Shown here one piece after another: positions 8,443 through 15,606 of a DNA stretch of 64,000 nt (positions within the stretch are counted from its first letter, which is position 1; every line of letters starts with the position of its first letter). The stretch is from Desulfuromonas thiophila. GTDB lineage: Bacteria; Desulfobacterota; Desulfuromonadia; Desulfuromonadales; Desulfuromonadaceae. Location of the stretch: NCBI RefSeq assembly GCF_900101955.1, contig NZ_FNAQ01000003.1, positions 1-64,000 on the forward strand, in the 5' to 3' direction. Both the position numbers and the translations under genes were made by a program. Below the pieces are notes generated by a model. It searched no databases. It worked only from the letters and a program-made list of their open reading frames with translations, and had not been told where the DNA came from.

Positions 8443-8769
8443 ATGAAAAATCTGTTGTTTGCGGTGCTGGCCGTGGTTGTCGCGTTTGTTCCGGTGTTCC
8501 TGGCCCAGCAGGATGGCACCAGTGCCCCCATCGTCAAGGTGGAGGTGCTGCCCGAGGGTGTCTACAAGTACAAGGGTGCCACCAAGGGCGATGTCAAGTT
8601 TGATCACAACATGCACATCGAAGCCGCCGAGAGCGACTGTAGTCTCTGTCATGAGGGTGAGCCGGCCAAGATCGATGTTTCCGACATGTCCGCTGGTCAT
8701 GCCCTGTGCGGAACCTGCCATACCCAGGTTGAGGACATGAGCGCCTGTAATAAGTGTCACAGTAAATAG
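8443..8769 (+). CDS. Periplasmic triheme cytochrome c7-like protein
   Basis: 108 residues from the ATG that follows AAGGAGTGAGGTGG; an in-frame ATG 30 bases earlier lacks a ribosome site and would spoil the signal peptide. Residues 1-24 are a signal peptide. The mature part has three heme sites, CSLCH, CGTCH and CNKCH. The spacing and frame (GDVKFDHNMH...CHEG..PAKID...HALCGTCH) match PpcA-type cytochrome c7 of Geobacter and Desulfuromonas. Those proteins carry electrons across the periplasm during metal respiration. The segment between signal peptide and first heme is longer than in PpcA. It is monocistronic, with its own promoter and terminator. Confidence 0.9.
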   Translation: MKNLLFAVLAVVVAFVPVFLAQQDGTSAPIVKVEVLPEGVYKYKGATKGDVKFDHNMHIEAAESDCSLCHEGEPAKIDVSDMSAGHALCGTCHTQVEDMSACNKCHSK

Positions 8770-8821
8770 CCCCGGCACCGGCGGCCTGTTCCGGGCGGTC
8801 GGTTCCCTGTGTGGCCGAAAC

Positions 8822-8854
8822 AGAGGCAGCTGCCGCGCGTGGCTGCCTCTTTTT
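8822..8854 (+). terminator. Terminator after the cytochrome gene
   Basis: The 9-bp stem AGAGGCAGC/GCTGCCTCT (8822-8830 with 8842-8850) is followed by TTTT. It lies 53 bases after the stop. Confidence 0.85.
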
Positions 8855-8910
8855 GTGTCTGCTGTCGCTAAAGAGGCGCCACTTCGAGCAGTTGGCTATC
8901 GTTTGACGGT

Positions 8911-8940
8911 TTGACAAGCCTTTTGTTTTTCAGGTAGGCT
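8911..8940 (+). promoter_or_regulatory. Possible promoter of the small-protein/rluD unit
   Basis: A perfect -35 TTGACA (8911-8916), an 18-base spacer and a poor -10 TAGGCT (8935-8940). It lies 86 bases before the ATG at 9026, just after the cytochrome terminator. Confidence 0.4.
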
Positions 8941-9025
8941 CTGCACGATGCTGTTCGCGGTGGGCGCTTGCCGCTGCCCCTGCGTTTCCCTTCGTCCACA
9001 GGCTGCGGCCGGGAGAAACAAGGTT

Positions 9026-9295
9026 ATGGCGAGACAGGTAGAGGATCCGGACCTGGCGTTCCGGCTGGCGCGGGCGATTGTGTCCGATATTGCGCTGTAT
9101 AATCCGGAAAAGGTCGCCGAGGGCATCCGTAACGACAATATTTTTGATCTGCTGGCCGAAGAACTGCAGGAGGGGCGGGAACATTTTCACGAGCGGGTCA
9201 GTGCCGCCATTGCCGGCCGCGATGCCCTGTATGATCGGGCTATCGTTGATGTGATGATCAAGCAGGCCGGTAAAATTGAGAGCTCTATCTGGTAG
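9026..9295 (+). CDS. Conserved small cytoplasmic protein, unknown function
   Basis: 89 residues, all helical in appearance with no signal peptide or membrane segment. The ATG at 9026 is preferred over the in-frame ATG at 8948 for three reasons. The extra 26 residues are Cys/Arg/Pro-rich and look non-coding. GGGAG/AAGG lies just upstream of 9026. The protein then begins with the regular MARQVEDPDLAFRLARAIV. The stop is followed immediately by the rluD-like ATG, so the two are co-transcribed and probably translationally linked. I do not recognise a domain. Confidence 0.7.
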   Translation: MARQVEDPDLAFRLARAIVSDIALYNPEKVAEGIRNDNIFDLLAEELQEGREHFHERVSAAIAGRDALYDRAIVDVMIKQAGKIESSIW

Positions 9296-10279
9296 ATGAG
9301 CGATATCCGCGAATTTGTTTGTGAAAATAGTGCTGAGCGTCTCGATCAGCTGCTGGCGCGGCTGTGCCCGGATCTAAGCCGTTCCCAGATCAAGCGTCTG
9401 GTCGAGCGGCAGCGCGTGCGTGTCGATGGCCAGGTGGTCAAGGCCGGTTCGCGCCTTAAAGCGGGTCAGCGCATCTGTCTGCAACCGGAGGCGCCGGAGC
9501 CCTGTGAGGCCCGGCCGCAGGCCTTGCCGCTGGAAATCCTTTATGAGGATGACGCGCTGGTGGTGGTAAACAAAGCGGCTGGCATGGTGGTGCATCCGGC
9601 CTGCGGTCACGGTAGTGGCACCCTGGTTAATGCGCTGCTGCATCATTGTGGTGATCTGTCAGGTATTGGCGGTGTGCAGCGGCCCGGTATCGTCCACCGG
9701 CTTGACAAGGATACCTCCGGTATTCTGGTGGTGACCAAGGACGATGCCAGTCATCAGCATCTGGCGGCTCAGTTCAAGGACCATACGGTCAATCGCCGCT
9801 ATCTGACCCTGGTGCATGGCATTGTCCAGCAGAGTGAGGGTAGCATCCGTTCGGCCATCGGTCGTCATCCACAGGACCGCAAGAAGATGAGCGGCCGGGT
9901 GCGCGAAGGCCGGCTGGCGGTGAGTCACTGGCAGGTGGTGCGGCGCTACGATCAACCGCGTCTGACCCTGCTGCGGATGCGGCTGGAAACCGGGCGGACG
10001 CACCAGATTCGTGTGCATCTGGCCGAAATGAATCTGCCGGTGGTCGGCGATCCGGTCTACGGCAATCCCGGTCGCGCCGCCGCTATTGGCGATACCGCCG
10101 TGCGGGCGCTGGTGCAGGGGCTGAAACGCCAGGCCCTGCATGCCTGTCTGCTGGGATTTATCCATCCGCGCACCGGCGCCTATCTGGAGTTTCACAGCCC
10201 GCTGCCGGCTGACATGGCGGCGCTGGTGGCACTGCTGGAGGAAAAATACGGCGAAACGTCGGCCGAGCCTGTGTTCTGA
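9296..10279 (+). CDS. rluD: RluA-family 23S rRNA pseudouridine synthase (RluD-like)
   Basis: 327 residues. Residues 13-62 form an S4 RNA-binding domain (ERLDQLLARLCPDLSRSQIKRLV). The pseudouridine synthase domain follows, with catalytic Asp137 in GIVHRLDKDTSGILVV. TGRTHQIRVHL and VVGDPVYG complete the family signature. Length and S4 domain match RluD, which modifies helix 69 of 23S rRNA; RluA-family paralogues look alike, so the exact target is inferred. The ATG directly abuts the stop of the small gene before it. Confidence 0.88.
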   Translation: MSDIREFVCENSAERLDQLLARLCPDLSRSQIKRLVERQRVRVDGQVVKAGSRLKAGQRICLQPEAPEPCEARPQALPLEILYEDDALVVVNKAAGMVVHPACGHGSGTLVNALLHHCGDLSGIGGVQRPGIVHRLDKDTSGILVVTKDDASHQHLAAQFKDHTVNRRYLTLVHGIVQQSEGSIRSAIGRHPQDRKKMSGRVREGRLAVSHWQVVRRYDQPRLTLLRMRLETGRTHQIRVHLAEMNLPVVGDPVYGNPGRAAAIGDTAVRALVQGLKRQALHACLLGFIHPRTGAYLEFHSPLPADMAALVALLEEKYGETSAEPVF

Positions 10280-10311
10280 CGACGCTTACGCCAGCTTTTT
10301 AACTATCTGCA

Positions 10312-10342
10312 CGCCCGGAGGAAACCGTTCTCCGGGCGTTTC
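10312..10342 (+). terminator. Stem-loop between rluD and pgeF
   Basis: A perfect 9-bp stem CGCCCGGAG/CTCCGGGCG (10312-10320 with 10330-10338) is followed by only TTTC. It is probably a weak or partial terminator, so pgeF may still be read from the rluD promoter. Confidence 0.6.
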
Positions 10343-10365
10343 ACTCGAATGCACGAGGGCTTTCC

Positions 10366-11166
10366 ATGGAACTGGTTCGACAGGGCAAGATCAGCTATCT
10401 GCAGGCCGCCTGGGCCAAGCCGCCCCAGCTGTTTGCCGGGGTGACCACCCGCAATGGCGGTGTCAGCCGGCCGCCGTATAATTCGCTTAATCTTGGCAGC
10501 AATACCGACGACGCGCCCTACAATGTTGAAGGCAACCGTTCGACGTTGGCGCACAGTTTCGATATCGCGCTGCATGAGTTGCTGCTGGTCAAGCAGGTGC
10601 ATGGCAACGACATCCTGCTGGTCGACGATGACAACCACGATGTCAGTCATTTCCAGAACGTCGAGGCCGATGCCATCATTACCGCCCGGCCTGGGCTGAT
10701 GATCGGTGTCACGGTGGCGGACTGCTATCCGCTGTTGTTGGCCGATCCGCGCCGGCGGGTGGCGGCGGTGGCCCATCTGGGCTGGCGCGGCATGGCTGCG
10801 GGCCTGATCGGCAAGACCGTTGCCGCCATGGTCGAGGAATTCGGTTGTCAGCGCAGCCAGCTGCTGGCGGCCCTTGGACCGGGCATCAGCGCCCGCCATT
10901 ATCGCGTTGGCAAGGAGGTGCGTGACGCCTTTCGCGCCAATCCGCTGGCTGGCGACTGGAGTGCCCTGGCCACGGAGGTTGCCTTGGGGCAGTGGCAGTT
11001 GGACCTGCAGAAAAGTGCCCTGCTGCAGCTGGCGGCTGCCGGCATCGACGGGCCGCGCTGTGATGCCAGCGACCTGTGCAGTTATCGCAACAAGGACATG
11101 CTGTTTTCCTATCGCCGCGATCAGGGGCAGACCGGCCGGCAGATGGGTTTTGTTCTGCTGCGCTGA
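10366..11166 (+). CDS. pgeF: Peptidoglycan editing factor PgeF (YfiH/laccase-domain family)
   Basis: 266 residues, the normal length of the YfiH family. Family signatures are GVTTRNGGVSRPPYNSLNLG near the start, LLVKQVHGND, GVTVADCYPLLLADP, and AVAHLGWRGMAAGL with the metal-binding His. In E. coli PgeF removes peptidoglycan precursors carrying wrong amino acids. Copper-dependent polyphenol or purine-nucleoside activities have also been reported for the family. The ATG has a weak GAGGG site. It lies 86 bases after the rluD-like gene, a pairing common in bacterial genomes, with a hairpin between. Confidence 0.9.
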   Translation: MELVRQGKISYLQAAWAKPPQLFAGVTTRNGGVSRPPYNSLNLGSNTDDAPYNVEGNRSTLAHSFDIALHELLLVKQVHGNDILLVDDDNHDVSHFQNVEADAIITARPGLMIGVTVADCYPLLLADPRRRVAAVAHLGWRGMAAGLIGKTVAAMVEEFGCQRSQLLAALGPGISARHYRVGKEVRDAFRANPLAGDWSALATEVALGQWQLDLQKSALLQLAAAGIDGPRCDASDLCSYRNKDMLFSYRRDQGQTGRQMGFVLLR

Positions 11167-11213
11167 CAGGGGCTACAGGCCGCATTTGGTGGCAAACAGG
11201 CCGGTGGGCGCGC

Positions 11214-12656
11214 TCAGCGGCGCCAGAACGAGGGCAGCAGCAGCACCAGCACGGTGAACAGCTCCAGCCGGCCCAGCAGCATACACAGGATCAGCACCAT
11301 CTTGCCGAGTGGCGCCACGTGGCCGAAGTTGTCCACCGGGCCAACGCTGCCCAGCCCCGGGCCGATGTTGCCGAGGGTGGCGATGACGGCGGCGCCGGCC
11401 GAGACCAGGTCGAGGCCGCAGGCTGCCAGCAGAAAGGATGCGACGACGAATACGCCCATGAACAGGGCGAAGAAGCCGAGAATGCCTTGCAGCACCTCGG
11501 CGGGCACCGGCTGGTTGCCGAGCTTGACCAGATAGACCCGTCGCGGGTGGATCAGGTGGTGCAACTGGCCGAAGCTCTGTTTGAGCAGCAGCAGAATGCG
11601 GGCGACCTTGATGCCGCCACCGGTGGAGCCGGCACAGCCGCCGATGAACATCAGAAACACCAGCAGGTATTGGCTCAACACCGGCCAGCCCTCGAAATCG
11701 GCAGTACCGAAACCGGTGGTGGTCATGATTGATGCCACCTGGAACAGGCTGTAGCGCAGATTGTCGGCCAGGCTGGTGTAGACCGCGCCCTGATTGAACA
11801 GCATGATCAGCAGCGTGGCGCCGCCGGTCAGCAGCAGGTAGAAGCGGAATTCCTCATTACGGAAATAGCTGTCGATGCGGCCGCGCAGAGCATAGTAGTG
11901 CAGGGAGAAGTTGACCCCGGCAAGGAACATGAACAGGGTGATGACCGCGTCGATATAGGCACTGTCATAGGCGGCGACCGATGCGTCACGGGTGGAAAAA
12001 CCGCCGGTGGCGAGGGTGGCGAAGGCGTGACAGACGGCGTCGAAGGTGTTCATGCCTCCCGCCATCAGCAGCACCACCTCGGCGGCGGTGAGCAGCACAT
12101 AAACCCCCCATAGCAGCTTGGCGGTGTCCTGGATGCGTGGTTTAAGGCGGTCGGCGGTTGGGCCAGGCACCTCGGCCTGAAACAGTTGCATGCCGCCAAC
12201 ACCGAGCAGAGGCAGGATGGCAAGGCTCAGCACGATGATGCCCATGCCGCCGAGCCAGTGGGTCAGGGCGCGCCAGAACAGCACGCTGTGGGGCAGGGGT
12301 TCGATGCGGCTGAGAATGGTTGAGCCGGTGGTGGTGAAGCCACTCATGGTCTCGAATATCGCGTCCACCGGTGCCGGAATGGCGTCGCTGAGCAGATAGG
12401 GCAGGGCGCCGAACAGGGCGTAGAGCAGCCAGCCGAAGCTGACCACGGCAAACCCTTCCCGCAGGCCCAGCTCCCGGCCGCCGGCAAAGCCCTTGAGCAG
12501 TGCCAGCCCGGCCAACAGGCTGATCAGGGCCGACTGCAAAAAGGCGCCGGCAGCGCCGTCGTCGAACCACAGGGCCACGGGCAGCGGCAGCAGCAGCGCT
12601 CCGGCCAGAAACAGCAGCAGGCCACCGAGGATGTGCAGAACGTCGGTGGCGCGCAT
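11214..12656 (-). CDS. trkH: Potassium uptake protein TrkH, membrane subunit
   Basis: 480 residues, typical TrkH length. There are about ten membrane spans with repeated pore segments, including SGFTTTGST, ATGGFSTRDAS and TTTGFGTADFEGWP, plus the conserved WLGGMGIIV. TrkH carries K+ across the inner membrane and is gated by TrkA. Its ATG shares one base with the trkA stop (TGATG), so translation is coupled. It is convergent with pgeF, with 47 bases between the stops and no clear terminator. Confidence 0.95.
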   Translation of the reverse strand: MRATDVLHILGGLLLFLAGALLLPLPVALWFDDGAAGAFLQSALISLLAGLALLKGFAGGRELGLREGFAVVSFGWLLYALFGALPYLLSDAIPAPVDAIFETMSGFTTTGSTILSRIEPLPHSVLFWRALTHWLGGMGIIVLSLAILPLLGVGGMQLFQAEVPGPTADRLKPRIQDTAKLLWGVYVLLTAAEVVLLMAGGMNTFDAVCHAFATLATGGFSTRDASVAAYDSAYIDAVITLFMFLAGVNFSLHYYALRGRIDSYFRNEEFRFYLLLTGGATLLIMLFNQGAVYTSLADNLRYSLFQVASIMTTTGFGTADFEGWPVLSQYLLVFLMFIGGCAGSTGGGIKVARILLLLKQSFGQLHHLIHPRRVYLVKLGNQPVPAEVLQGILGFFALFMGVFVVASFLLAACGLDLVSAGAAVIATLGNIGPGLGSVGPVDNFGHVAPLGKMVLILCMLLGRLELFTVLVLLLPSFWRR

Positions 12657-14008
12657 CAGGCGAAGAACCTGTCAACGCGGGACTGGGCCTCGGGCAGGGC
12701 GAAGACGACCACCCGGTCGCCGGCTCTGAGCACCGAATCGCCGCTGGCGATTTCGTAGTGATCGCCACGGACGATGGCACCGATGATGGCATTGGCGGGA
12801 AAATCGAGTTTTTTAAGCGGAACCTCGCAGTGGCGGTTGCCTTCCCGTACGACGATCTCCATGGCTTCGGCGTTGCTGCCCTCAATGGTGGCCAGCGATA
12901 CCACACCGCCGCGGCGGACGTATTTGAGAATGGCACCGGCCGCTGCCAGGCGGGGCGAGATGCAGGCGTCGATACCCAGACTCGGTGCCAGCGTCAGCAG
13001 CTCGGGCTTGTTGACCAGCGCCAGTGCGCGGCCCTGACAGTGTTGTTTATAGAGCAGGGCGCAGAGAATGTTGGTTTCATCGCGTTCGGTGGTGGTGATG
13101 AGCACGTCGGCCTGTTCCAGGCCTTCTTCCAGCAGGGCGTGGATGTCCGTGCCACTGGCCTGGAGCACGATGGTTTTTTTCAGCCGTGCCGCCAATTGCT
13201 GGCAGCGCAGCGGATCGCGGTCGATCAGGCGGATGTCGCAGCCCTGCTCTTCCAGCTGCAAGGCCACCCGCTGACCGACCTGGCCGCCACCGAGGACGAA
13301 CACGCGTGGCCCGCGCCGGCTGCGGCTGGTCTTGCCCTGCAACAGGTACTGGATGGCCGGCAGATCCTGTTCGTGAGCGAAGAGATATAGATCATCACCG
13401 GCTTCGATGCCATCGTCACCGCGCGGGATGATGGTCTTGTCGCGCCGGCCGATAGCGGCGACGACGAAGCGGTACATGCCGCGCAGTTCGCCCAGTTCAC
13501 GCAGGGTCAGGCCGCATAGCGGGCTGTCCTTGGTCATGTGGTAGCCGAGGAACTGGATCTTGCCCTCGACGAATTCGGCCACGTCAAAGGCGCCGCTGCG
13601 GCTGGCGATCTTGACCATTTCGTCGGCCACCTCGTCGGCCGGGTTGATCAGCAGATCAATGCCGAGCTTTTCCTTCGACAGCACCGCGCCGTGGCTGCGG
13701 TACTCAATGCTGCGGACACGGGCGATGCGGGTTCTGACCTCGTACTCGCGTGCCAGCAGGCAGGCGAGGATGTTGACCTCGTCGAGATCGGTGACGGCGA
13801 TGAAGATGTCGGTCTGGCGGATGTTGGCCTGCTCAAGAATTTCAGCGCTGGCGCCGTTGCCGAGCAGGCCGAGCACATTAAGGCGATCCTGGGCGCGGCG
13901 CAGATGGGTTTCGTCGCGGTCGATGAGAACGACCTCGTGCCCTTCATGGCTGAGCCGCTCACACAGGAAGTAGCCGACCTGGCCGGCACCGACAATGAGG
14001 ATTTTCAT
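12656..14008 (-). CDS. trkA: Trk potassium uptake regulator TrkA (two RCK domains)
   Basis: 450 residues from MKILIVGAGQVG. The frame is open for another 160 codons upstream, but the Rossmann start, the family length and a terminator-like hairpin just upstream exclude a longer protein. It contains two tandem RCK units, each with an NAD-binding Rossmann fold (GAGQVGYFLCERL at 7-19; VFVLGGGQVGQRVALQL near 232) and a C-terminal TrkA_C lobe. TrkA binds nucleotides and gates TrkH. No clear ribosome site precedes the ATG. A hairpin with a T run lies 24 bases before the start, suggesting control in the leader. Confidence 0.95.
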   Translation of the reverse strand: MKILIVGAGQVGYFLCERLSHEGHEVVLIDRDETHLRRAQDRLNVLGLLGNGASAEILEQANIRQTDIFIAVTDLDEVNILACLLAREYEVRTRIARVRSIEYRSHGAVLSKEKLGIDLLINPADEVADEMVKIASRSGAFDVAEFVEGKIQFLGYHMTKDSPLCGLTLRELGELRGMYRFVVAAIGRRDKTIIPRGDDGIEAGDDLYLFAHEQDLPAIQYLLQGKTSRSRRGPRVFVLGGGQVGQRVALQLEEQGCDIRLIDRDPLRCQQLAARLKKTIVLQASGTDIHALLEEGLEQADVLITTTERDETNILCALLYKQHCQGRALALVNKPELLTLAPSLGIDACISPRLAAAGAILKYVRRGGVVSLATIEGSNAEAMEIVVREGNRHCEVPLKKLDFPANAIIGAIVRGDHYEIASGDSVLRAGDRVVVFALPEAQSRVDRFFA

Positions 14009-14031
14009 GGCGAATCCATGGCAAGGCAAAC

Positions 14032-14065
14032 AAAAAGTGGGCCGCCGGCTGGCCTGCTGGCCCAC
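14032..14065 (-). terminator. Terminator-like hairpin in the trkA leader
   Basis: On the minus strand a 7-bp stem GTGGGCC/GGCCCAC (14059-14065 with 14037-14043) encloses a GC-rich loop that can fold further and is followed by TTTTT. It sits 24-57 bases before the trkA ATG. It could be an attenuator, or it could stop transcription running antisense to the divergent HNH gene. Confidence 0.55.
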
Positions 14066-14151
14066 AATTTCCACTGCGGCGTTGCCATTGATGCCACAGT
14101 TGCCGGCAATCTGCAATGCCGTGCGCGACCGGGTGGAAAGGATGCAAGAAG

Positions 14152-14442
14152 ATGGAAGGGATAGAGGTGGCGCCGGAGCAGTTGCGGCGCGAGCGTGACA
14201 AGGCCCGCGAATTGCGTAAAAGCGCCTGGTGGAAAAACCGCATTGCCAGTGGCCGCTGTCATTATTGCGGCGCCCAGGTGCCGCCGGCAGAGCTGACGCT
14301 GGATCACATTGTGCCGCTGGTGCGCGGCGGTCGCAGTACGCGCGGCAACTGTGTGCCGGCCTGTAAGGCCTGCAACAGCAAAAAACAGGATCTGCTGCCC
14401 TGTGAATGGCAGGATTATCTCGATCGGCTGGCCGGCAACTAA
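14152..14442 (+). CDS. HNH endonuclease-family protein
   Basis: 96 residues. The HNH/zinc module covers residues 34-76: Cys36-x2-Cys39, the catalytic Asp51-His52, Asn66, then Cys71-x2-Cys74-Asn75. An N-terminal helix is rich in Arg and Lys. The ATG at 14152 has GGAAAGG upstream; the in-frame ATG at 14116 adds a Cys/Trp/Lys stretch with no ribosome site. Small stand-alone HNH proteins of this type are common chromosomal genes of unclear role, distinct from phage terminase-associated ones. No phage genes are nearby. It is divergent from trkA and 48 bases before the radical SAM gene. Confidence 0.85.
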   Translation: MEGIEVAPEQLRRERDKARELRKSAWWKNRIASGRCHYCGAQVPPAELTLDHIVPLVRGGRSTRGNCVPACKACNSKKQDLLPCEWQDYLDRLAGN

Positions 14443-14489
14443 AATAGCCGGTCGGCTTTGGCCTCCCTTGTCCAGGATCGTCCCAGCCG

Positions 14490-15407
14490 ATGACCAAGCC
14501 CTACCGCCTGTACTCCGAAGCCCTCAAGCAGCAGTTCGGTTGCCGGGTACACAAGATTTCCATCGACGCCGGCTTTGCCTGCCCCAATCGCGGCGGCAGC
14601 CGCCAGCAGCCGGGCTGCCTGTTTTGTGACCCGCAGGGCTCGGGCGCCAGTGGTATCGCCCGGCGCCTGTCGATTGCCGGTCAACTCGAACAGGGCAAGG
14701 AGGTGATGCGGCGCAAGTACCGCGCCAGCCGCTTTATTGCCTATTTCCAGCCATTCAGTAACACCTTCGGTCCGGTTGAGAGGCTGCGTCACTGCTATGA
14801 GGAGGCTCTGGCGGTGGCCGATGTGGTTGGTCTGGCCATCGGTACCCGGCCCGATTGCGTGGCTGAGCCGGTGCTGGCGCTGTTGGCCGAACTGCAGCGG
14901 CGCACCGACCTGTGGCTGGAACTGGGTTTGCAAAGCTGTCATGACCGGACGCTGGCGTTTTTGCGGCGTGGCCACGATTATGGCTGTTTTCTCGATGCTG
15001 TGGCGCGCGTCCGCCGCTATGGCGTGCGGCTGTGCGTGCATGTGATTCTGGGGCTGCCGGGGGAGAGTCGGGACGAGATGCTGCAGCTGGCCGATGAAAT
15101 GGCCCGATTGCATGTCGATGGCATCAAGATTCATCTGCTGCATGTGCTGCGCGGCACAGCGCTGGGTGATCTGTATGAGCAGGGTGCGATCCGGGTGCTG
15201 GAACAGGAGGCCTATGTGCAGCTGGCGGTGGATTTTCTGGAACGGCTGCAGCCGGATACGCTGATTCAGCGCCTGACCGGCGATGGCCCGCGCGAGACGC
15301 TGCTGGCACCGTTGTGGTCGCTGAACAAGTGGGAGGTGCTCAATGCCATCGAGCAGGAGATGGCCCGCCGTGGCAGCCTGCAGGGCTGCCGCTGCCGTTA
15401 CCGCTGA
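14490..15407 (+). CDS. YhcC-family radical SAM protein (TIGR01212 type)
   Basis: 305 residues, the usual family length. The radical SAM cluster cysteines are Cys31, Cys43 and Cys46 in ACPNRGG...PGCLFCDPQGSG, with the longer first spacing characteristic of the YhcC group. The barrel follows, with LWLELGLQSCHDRTL, HVILGLPGESRDEML and IKIHLLHVLRGTAL. It belongs to the Elp3-like radical SAM branch; the substrate is not known. It follows the HNH gene on the same strand. Its last 10 bases overlap a small reverse-strand frame. Confidence 0.88.
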   Translation: MTKPYRLYSEALKQQFGCRVHKISIDAGFACPNRGGSRQQPGCLFCDPQGSGASGIARRLSIAGQLEQGKEVMRRKYRASRFIAYFQPFSNTFGPVERLRHCYEEALAVADVVGLAIGTRPDCVAEPVLALLAELQRRTDLWLELGLQSCHDRTLAFLRRGHDYGCFLDAVARVRRYGVRLCVHVILGLPGESRDEMLQLADEMARLHVDGIKIHLLHVLRGTALGDLYEQGAIRVLEQEAYVQLAVDFLERLQPDTLIQRLTGDGPRETLLAPLWSLNKWEVLNAIEQEMARRGSLQGCRCRYR

Positions 15408-15514
15408 ACGGTGCTGGCCGGGGTCGCCGGGCCGCTGTCGGCGGTGCCTTCCCAGGAGACAAACACCAGGGAGGCCCACAGTAGACTGATCATGAGAAGA
15501 AGGACGCGAGACAT
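15398..15514 (-). CDS. Possible 38-residue membrane peptide
   Basis: The frame starts MSRVLLLMISLLWASLVFVS, a clean hydrophobic segment with one Arg before it, then has a short polar Pro/Ala/Thr tail. A promoter-like TTGCAT / 18 bases / TATCTT lies directly upstream, with the -10 only 7 bases from the ATG, which would give a leaderless message. There is no ribosome site. It fills the otherwise empty gap between the radical SAM gene and rep. It may be chance, because GC-rich reverse frames are often open. Confidence 0.3.
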   Translation of the reverse strand: MSRVLLLMISLLWASLVFVSWEGTADSGPATPASTVQR

Positions 15515-15606
15515 GGCGGCGAAGATACTGCAAGACGGTAAAACAATGCAAGAGGCGATCTGTTGGTCGGAAAGATATTTCTGGCCTCGGTTGAACGTTG
15601 TGAGCC

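Noticed and set aside
14152-14442. HNH gene considered as a sign of prophage or homing element
   Set aside because: No phage or intron sequences are near; composition matches the neighbours and the gene sits in a housekeeping run.
14009-14497. N-terminal extension of TrkA to 613 residues
   Set aside because: The extra 163 codons run across the divergent HNH gene and a hairpin, are Cys/Arg/Pro-rich and precede a perfect Rossmann start at Met 14008.
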